From the NCBI GenBank assembly GCA_026193355.1, contig JAPHTL010000346.1:1-19378 (forward strand): a stretch of 19,378 nt of DNA, read 5' to 3'. Every line of letters starts with the position of its first letter. The first letter of the stretch is position 1. The notes beneath the pieces are model-generated. The model was given only the letters and a program-made list of their open reading frames with translations, was not told the origin of the DNA and did no database searches. Shown in pieces: positions 16,132 to 19,378 of this stretch. Made by a program: the position numbers and the translations under genes. Source of the DNA: Rhodospirillales bacterium. GTDB taxonomy: Bacteria > Pseudomonadota > Alphaproteobacteria > Rhodospirillales > JAPHTL01.

Positions 16132-16161
16132 AAAAATGGCCGAACTTACTTGACCATTTTT
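16132..16161. repeat. 8-bp perfect inverted repeat AAAAATGG … CCATTTTT
   Basis: The two arms at 16132–16139 and 16154–16161 are exact reverse complements separated by 14 bases. The right arm overlaps the candidate -35 element (16150–16155) of the cysE promoter and lies between the divergent hydrolase and cysE genes. This position suits an operator for a dimeric regulator; which protein would bind is unknown. It is A/T-rich compared with its surroundings. Confidence 0.45.
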
Positions 16162-16178
16162 GTCGGATATCATATATA
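16150..16178 (+). promoter_or_regulatory. Candidate sigma-70-type promoter for cysE
   Basis: TTGACC (16150–16155) matches the -35 consensus at five of six positions. After a 17-base spacer comes TATATA (16173–16178), within the AT-rich run CATATATAAA; an overlapping TATAAA (16175–16180) is also present at 19-base spacing. Predicted transcription start is near 16185, giving a leader of about 90 nt before the cysE ATG. It is the only good promoter match I found in this intergenic region. Confidence 0.5.
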
Positions 16179-16180
16179 AA

Positions 16181-16206
16181 CCCGATAACCCTTGTGGTTA
16201 TTCGGG
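16181..16206 (+). repeat. Ten-base-pair stem-loop in the predicted cysE leader
   Basis: CCCGATAACC pairs with GGTTATTCGGG as ten base pairs with one bulged T and a five-base loop (CTTGT). It lies right at the predicted start of transcription. No T-tract follows, so it is not an intrinsic terminator; it could be a 5'-end stabilising hairpin or an operator. It is visible by pairing only. Confidence 0.5.
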
Positions 16207-16214
16207 AGTACCCT

Positions 16215-16247
16215 CTTCCGCCTGCCCCCAATAGGGTTCAGCGGAAG
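16215..16247 (+). repeat. Second stem-loop in the cysE leader (CTTCCGC … GCGGAAG)
   Basis: A perfect 7-bp stem (16215–16221 with 16241–16247) encloses an inner CCC/GGG pairing around an AATA loop. It ends 26 bases before the cysE ATG. Together with the hairpin at 16181–16206 it gives a structured 5' leader. It matches no riboswitch class that I recognise. Confidence 0.45.
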
Positions 16248-16273
16248 GCGCGGATATTAGCACGACGGGACAC

Positions 16274-17029
16274 ATGGTTTTCAAGAGACTTAAAGAAGAT
16301 ATCGATTCTTTTATCGTTCGAGACCCGGCGGCGCGCTCCCGCCTTGAGGTGCTTTTGTGCTATCCGGGGCTTCACGCGATCCTGTTTTATCGCCTCGCCC
16401 ACGGGGCATGGAAACGCGAATGGTATCTGCTTGGCCGGTTCCTTTCCCACTTCGCCAAGGTGTTCACCGCGATTGAAATTCATCCCGGAGCCACGATTGG
16501 TCGACGCCTGTTTATCGACCACGGCACCGGTGTTGTTATCGGCGAGACCGCCGAGATAGGAAATGATGTCACGCTTTATCAGGGTGTAACGCTGGGTGGG
16601 ACGACGATCGACAAGGGCAAGCGCCACCCAACCCTTGAAGACGGCGTGATCGTTGGTTCGGGGGCGCAGGTTCTTGGGCCGCTCACCCTCGGCGAAGGGT
16701 CGCGAATCGGCGCCAATGCGGTGGTGCTCAGCGATGTTCCCAAGGGCGTTACCGTCGTTGGCATTCCGGCCCGCATGTTGATGCGGCGCAAGAATAAAGG
16801 TGATGACGAATTTTGCGCTTACGGCACACCGTCGGGGGATGTTCCTGACCCCGTGGCGCGCTCAATCGACAGCTTGCGGAGGCAGGTATCGCTTCTGATG
16901 GCCCGGGTTGAGGAACTTGAGGAAACAAAAACGAAGACCGCACCGAAGGAGGTGAACCTCCTTGAGGCAACCGATGGCGGCGCTGATGAGGTCGAGGAAA
17001 AGGCCGAAGCCGTTGCGGGCAAGCCCTGA
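16274..17029 (+). CDS. cysE: Serine O-acetyltransferase
   Basis: CysE transfers acetyl from acetyl-CoA to L-serine, giving O-acetylserine, the acceptor for sulfide in cysteine synthesis. The 251-residue protein is the short form, lacking most of the long helical N-terminal domain of E. coli CysE. The left-handed beta-helix of hexapeptide repeats covers about residues 66–165. Catalytic and CoA-site features are EIHPGATIG (69–77), DHGTGVVIGETAEIG (82–96, His83), TLGGT (106–110) and RHPTL (117–121, His118). After about residue 190 comes a family-atypical tail with a predicted helix (SLRRQVSLLMARVEELEE) and an acidic, Ala/Glu-rich end. It lies 69 bp upstream of the iscR-type gene on the same strand, linking cysteine supply to Fe-S cluster synthesis. 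The ATG at 16274 has only a modest GGGA upstream. A candidate promoter and leader hairpins lie at 16150–16247. Confidence 0.95.
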   Translation: MVFKRLKEDIDSFIVRDPAARSRLEVLLCYPGLHAILFYRLAHGAWKREWYLLGRFLSHFAKVFTAIEIHPGATIGRRLFIDHGTGVVIGETAEIGNDVTLYQGVTLGGTTIDKGKRHPTLEDGVIVGSGAQVLGPLTLGEGSRIGANAVVLSDVPKGVTVVGIPARMLMRRKNKGDDEFCAYGTPSGDVPDPVARSIDSLRRQVSLLMARVEELEETKTKTAPKEVNLLEATDGGADEVEEKAEAVAGKP

Positions 17030-17085
17030 CCGGGTGCTGGTGAAATCAAAAGCGGGAACGGGAATTGATGCCGGGCCGCTCATGC

Positions 17086-17101
17086 AAAGGAGAGTGTTTT
17101 G
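17086..17101 (+). promoter_or_regulatory. Strong ribosome site that fixes the TTG start of iscR
   Basis: AAAGGAG at 17086–17092 is followed six bases later by TTG 17099–17101. The frame then gives the conserved Rrf2 N-terminus (MRLSTKGRYA), so the non-ATG start is well supported. Confidence 0.8.
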
Positions 17102-17572
17102 AGACTTAGTACAAAAGGACGGTACGCCGTGATGGCGATGGTCGATCTTTCTGCGCATAGCGCCGGAAAACCGGTGGCGCTGGCCGATATCGCAGATCGT
17201 CAGGAAATCTCGCTTTCCTATCTGGAGCAACTTTTCGGGAAGTTGCGCAAGGGTGGGTTGGTTAAAAGCGTTAGAGGGCCGGGCGGCGGTTATTTGCTTG
17301 CCCACGATCCCTCTGATGTTCGCATGTCGGACATCATCATGGCTGTTGACGAACCGATTTCGGCCACGCGCTGTGAAGCCGGTTCTCCGACGGGTTGTCG
17401 TGTCAACAAAAGCCGCTGCCTTACCCACGACCTGTGGGAAGAACTTGGGAACCAGATCTACCTGTACCTCAGTTCAATCACCATCGAGGACGTCATCCAG
17501 AAACGCGTCCTTGGAAGCAGCGGCTCCCTCTTCCTTGGTGATCTCGATCCTGCGATTGCCGCCGCGCAGTAG
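17099..17572 (+). CDS. iscR: Rrf2-family Fe-S-sensing transcriptional regulator, IscR-type
   Basis: This 157-residue regulator has an N-terminal winged helix-turn-helix (RLSTKGRYAVMAMVDL through VRGPGGGYLLA, about 2–68). A cluster-binding loop follows with Cys92, Cys100 and Cys107, then His110 in the typical SRCLTHDLW context. IscR represses Fe-S biogenesis genes when it carries a [2Fe-2S] cluster and releases them when the cluster is lost. E. coli IscR has cysteines at 92, 98 and 104 and His107, so here both intervals are longer. The start is a TTG at 17099–17101, supported by a strong AAAGGAG (17086–17092) at normal spacing; no ATG or GTG start fits before the conserved RLSTKGRYAV. It is directly upstream of two cysteine desulfurase genes and probably autoregulates the cluster. 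It could also be read as a general Rrf2 protein, but the three cysteines and the context support IscR. Confidence 0.93.
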   Translation: MRLSTKGRYAVMAMVDLSAHSAGKPVALADIADRQEISLSYLEQLFGKLRKGGLVKSVRGPGGGYLLAHDPSDVRMSDIIMAVDEPISATRCEAGSPTGCRVNKSRCLTHDLWEELGNQIYLYLSSITIEDVIQKRVLGSSGSLFLGDLDPAIAAAQ

Positions 17573-17602
17573 GGCGTGGCGCGAAGGTTCAAAGTGGGTG
17601 AC

Positions 17603-18742
17603 ATGACCTCGACCGTTTACCTTGATTTCAATGCGAGTGCGCCGATCCGGCCGGGCGTGGCCGAGGCCATGACGGCCGCGGCGGGCCGTGGCAATCCGTC
17701 ATCGGTTCACGCCGCAGGCCGCGCGGCCCGCGCGTTGATGGAGGATTCACGGGAAATCGTGGCCGCGTTGATCGGGGCGAAACCTTCCGAGGTCGTCTTC
17801 ACATCGGGCGGGACGGAGAGCAACCATATCGCCCTGAACGGAACGGGCCGCAAAAGAATCCTGCTCACCGCCGCAGAACACCTCTCCGTCCGCAATGCGG
17901 GCCTTCGTGGCCATGTTGATCGTGGTTTTGTGGCCGTGGACGCAAACGGGGTGATCAATCCGGGCGCGCTTGAAGCGGCGCTTTGCGAGGACGACACGCC
18001 GGCGCTTGTTACTGTCATGCTCGCCAACAACGAGACCGGCGCGATAAGCCCGATGGCTGAGGTCGTCGCCCTTGCCCATGCGCACGGCGCCATCGTTCAC
18101 TGCGATGCTGTGCAGGCCGTCGGGAAGATTCCGGTGGATGTGGAATCGCTTGGCGTGGACTTGCTGAGCATTTCCGCCCACAAGATTGGCGGTCCGCAAG
18201 GCGTCGGGGCGCTTTTCGTGCGCGACGGTGTGCGCCTGCGCCCATCCGTGCGCGGCGGCGGACAGGAAAAAGGGCTGCGGCCCGGCACCGAGAATCTTCC
18301 GGGCATTGCAGGATTTTCTGTTGCGGCAGGTATGGCGAAGCGTGATCTGACATCCCATATGACGATTGCGGCCCTGCGTGATCGTATGGAAGCGGACATC
18401 GGGGCGCATGCGCCGGAAGCGGTCTTTTTCGCCAAAGGTTGCGAGAGACTGCCAAACACGAGTTGTTTCGCCCTTCCGGGTGTTTCGGCCGAAACCCAGG
18501 TCATGGCCCTTGATCTGGAGGGCGTGATGATCAGTGGCGGTGCGGCCTGCTCGTCGGGAAAGGTGGCACCTTCGCATGTTCTGAAGGCCATCGGGGCGGA
18601 TGACGATACGGCATCCTCCGCCATCCGGGTCAGCCTCGGCTGGTCCAGCGACGCGGCGGGGATCGAGCGATTTGTAAGTGCGTGGTGCGGTCTGCGTGAT
18701 CGCCTGCGAAAGAATGGGAAAGTGACGGCTACGGCGGCTTAG
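17603..18742 (+). CDS. Cysteine desulfurase, NifS/IscS-like, class V aminotransferase fold
   Basis: This PLP enzyme removes sulfur from cysteine as a persulfide for Fe-S clusters or thio-modification. From ATG 17603 it has 379 residues. AAEHLSVRNAG carries the conserved His93, NNETGAISP lines the PLP site, SAHKIGGPQGVG carries the PLP lysine Lys194, and GGAACSSGKV holds the persulfide cysteine Cys316. All key residues are intact, and the SSGK context is of the IscS/NifS type (group I), not SufS. It follows iscR and precedes iscS by 34 bp. Starts upstream in the same frame are possible: GTG 17594, which has AAGG six bases ahead, and GTG 17576, just after the iscR stop. ATG 17603 is chosen because it begins right before the conserved TVYLDFNASAP. 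The physiological split from IscS is not clear from sequence. The C-terminal end is shorter than IscS, lacking a long IscU-docking tail. Confidence 0.92.
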   Translation: MTSTVYLDFNASAPIRPGVAEAMTAAAGRGNPSSVHAAGRAARALMEDSREIVAALIGAKPSEVVFTSGGTESNHIALNGTGRKRILLTAAEHLSVRNAGLRGHVDRGFVAVDANGVINPGALEAALCEDDTPALVTVMLANNETGAISPMAEVVALAHAHGAIVHCDAVQAVGKIPVDVESLGVDLLSISAHKIGGPQGVGALFVRDGVRLRPSVRGGGQEKGLRPGTENLPGIAGFSVAAGMAKRDLTSHMTIAALRDRMEADIGAHAPEAVFFAKGCERLPNTSCFALPGVSAETQVMALDLEGVMISGGAACSSGKVAPSHVLKAIGADDDTASSAIRVSLGWSSDAAGIERFVSAWCGLRDRLRKNGKVTATAA

Positions 18743-18776
18743 TGCGGTTGAGCCAGATGACAGGAAAGAAGAAGGT

Positions 18777-19378
18777 ATGAACGCAAGCACCAACACATCG
18801 CGGCGCAAACAGGCCGTCTATCTCGATTATCAGGCGACGACGCCGACGGATCCCCGTGTGATCGAGGCGATGCTTCCCTATTTCAACGAGAAGTTCGGCA
18901 ACCCGCATTCCCGGAACCATCAGTACGGATGGCGCGCCGAAGACGGTGTCGAAAAGGCGCGCGGTCAGGTCGCCTCTCTTATCGGGGCCGATCCCAAGGA
19001 AATCATTTTCACGTCCGGTGCGACGGAATCAAACAATCTGGCGATCAAGGGCGTTGCCGGTTTCTACAAGGATCAGAAGAACCACGTCATCACGGTCGTC
19101 ACCGAGCACAAATGCGTTCTGGAAAGCTGTCGGGCGCTGGAGCAGGACGGTGTTGACGTTACTTATCTGCCGGTTATGGAGAATGGCCTGGTCGACCTCG
19201 ACCAGTTGCGCGCCGCGATCACGGACAAGACCATTCTGGTGTCGATCATGGCCGTGAACAACGAGATCGGCGTGATTCAGCCCTTGAAGGAAATCGGCGC
19301 CATCTGCCGCGAAAGAAAGGTCTTCTTCCATACCGACGCGGCGCAGGCGACGGGAAAGATCCCGCTTGATGTCAACGA
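18777..19378 (+). CDS. iscS: Cysteine desulfurase IscS, 3'-truncated by window
   Basis: This is the second PLP cysteine desulfurase in tandem, 200 codons plus two bases, open to the window edge. It begins MNASTNTSRRKQAVYLDYQATTPTDPR. FGNPHSRNHQYG (about residues 43–54), FTSGATESNNLAIKG, TEHKCVLESCR (holding the conserved active-site His), MAVNNEIGVIQP and HTDAAQATGKIPLDVN match IscS blocks in order. The PLP lysine and the catalytic cysteine would lie beyond the edge. The ATG at 18777–18779 has AGGAAAG (18762–18768) eight bases upstream. It follows the first desulfurase by 34 bp and is most likely in the same operon. IscS supplies persulfide sulfur to the scaffold IscU and to tRNA thiolation enzymes. 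Because it has no stop inside the window, a simple closed-ORF search would miss it. Tandem desulfurase genes before iscU are known in some alphaproteobacteria such as Rickettsia. Confidence 0.94.
   Translation, partial: MNASTNTSRRKQAVYLDYQATTPTDPRVIEAMLPYFNEKFGNPHSRNHQYGWRAEDGVEKARGQVASLIGADPKEIIFTSGATESNNLAIKGVAGFYKDQKNHVITVVTEHKCVLESCRALEQDGVDVTYLPVMENGLVDLDQLRAAITDKTILVSIMAVNNEIGVIQPLKEIGAICRERKVFFHTDAAQATGKIPLDVN

Noticed and set aside
16194..16273. Possible leader peptide starting at GTG 16194 before cysE
   Set aside because: It has no ribosome site, no run of Cys or Ser codons, and runs on into cysE out of frame without a stop before the gene.
749..18731. Ten-base word TGACGGCTAC present three times on the plus strand (near 753, 11684 and 18722)
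   Set aside because: Two copies are inside coding regions and encode Thr-Ala-Thr; spacing is irregular and there is no extended repeat, so coincidence with codon bias is the simpler explanation.

Overview
The window is a contiguous piece of a GC-rich bacterial chromosome carrying mostly housekeeping genes. Gene content and protein style point to an alphaproteobacterium, probably Rhodospirillales-like. The main clues are the amidase / PBP1a / RF2 order, a GlnE–Bcp–DUF455 operon, an AsmA/DUF3971-type envelope protein, and a cysE–iscR–cysteine desulfurase–iscS cluster. This placement is inferred from protein resemblance; no marker RNA is present. I see no mobile element, CRISPR array, rRNA, tRNA or prophage.

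Layout. Positions 1–5224 (+) hold the 3' part of an N-acetylmuramoyl-L-alanine amidase, then mrcA (PBP1a), prfB (release factor 2) and a YgfF-like short-chain dehydrogenase that overlaps prfB by an ATGA. prfB is split by a textbook programmed +1 frameshift (AGGAGG, CAT, CTT, TGA, C at 3416–3431), so the gene runs 3359–4481 and not from an internal start. Positions 5233–9523 (-) form an operon transcribed glnE → bcp → DUF455 ferritin-like protein. Divergent from glnE is a 3.3-kb AsmA/DUF3971-like gene (+). It converges on tyrS (-), which diverges from anmK (+). anmK and an alpha/beta hydrolase gene (-) converge on a shared CTAG that supplies both stop codons. A 225-bp AT-richer region (16049–16273) with a candidate promoter and several inverted repeats precedes the last block (+): cysE, an IscR-type Rrf2 regulator with a TTG start, a NifS-like cysteine desulfurase, and the first 200 codons of iscS, cut by the window edge.

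How the genes work together. The first block covers septal and sidewall peptidoglycan metabolism plus translation termination. anmK also belongs to wall metabolism, through recycling of anhydro-MurNAc. glnE controls glutamine synthetase by adenylylation, while its downstream partners look like peroxide and metal handling. The final block links cysteine synthesis (serine acetyltransferase) to sulfur mobilisation for Fe-S assembly under an Fe-S-sensing repressor; iscU/iscA/hscBA/fdx or suf genes would be expected beyond the right edge.

I found no convincing undescribed system. The observations most worth following up are the RF2 frameshift with its SPY (not SPF) recognition tripeptide, the hairpin-rich leader of cysE, the altered cysteine spacing in the IscR-type regulator, and the DUF455 protein tied to bcp and glnE.
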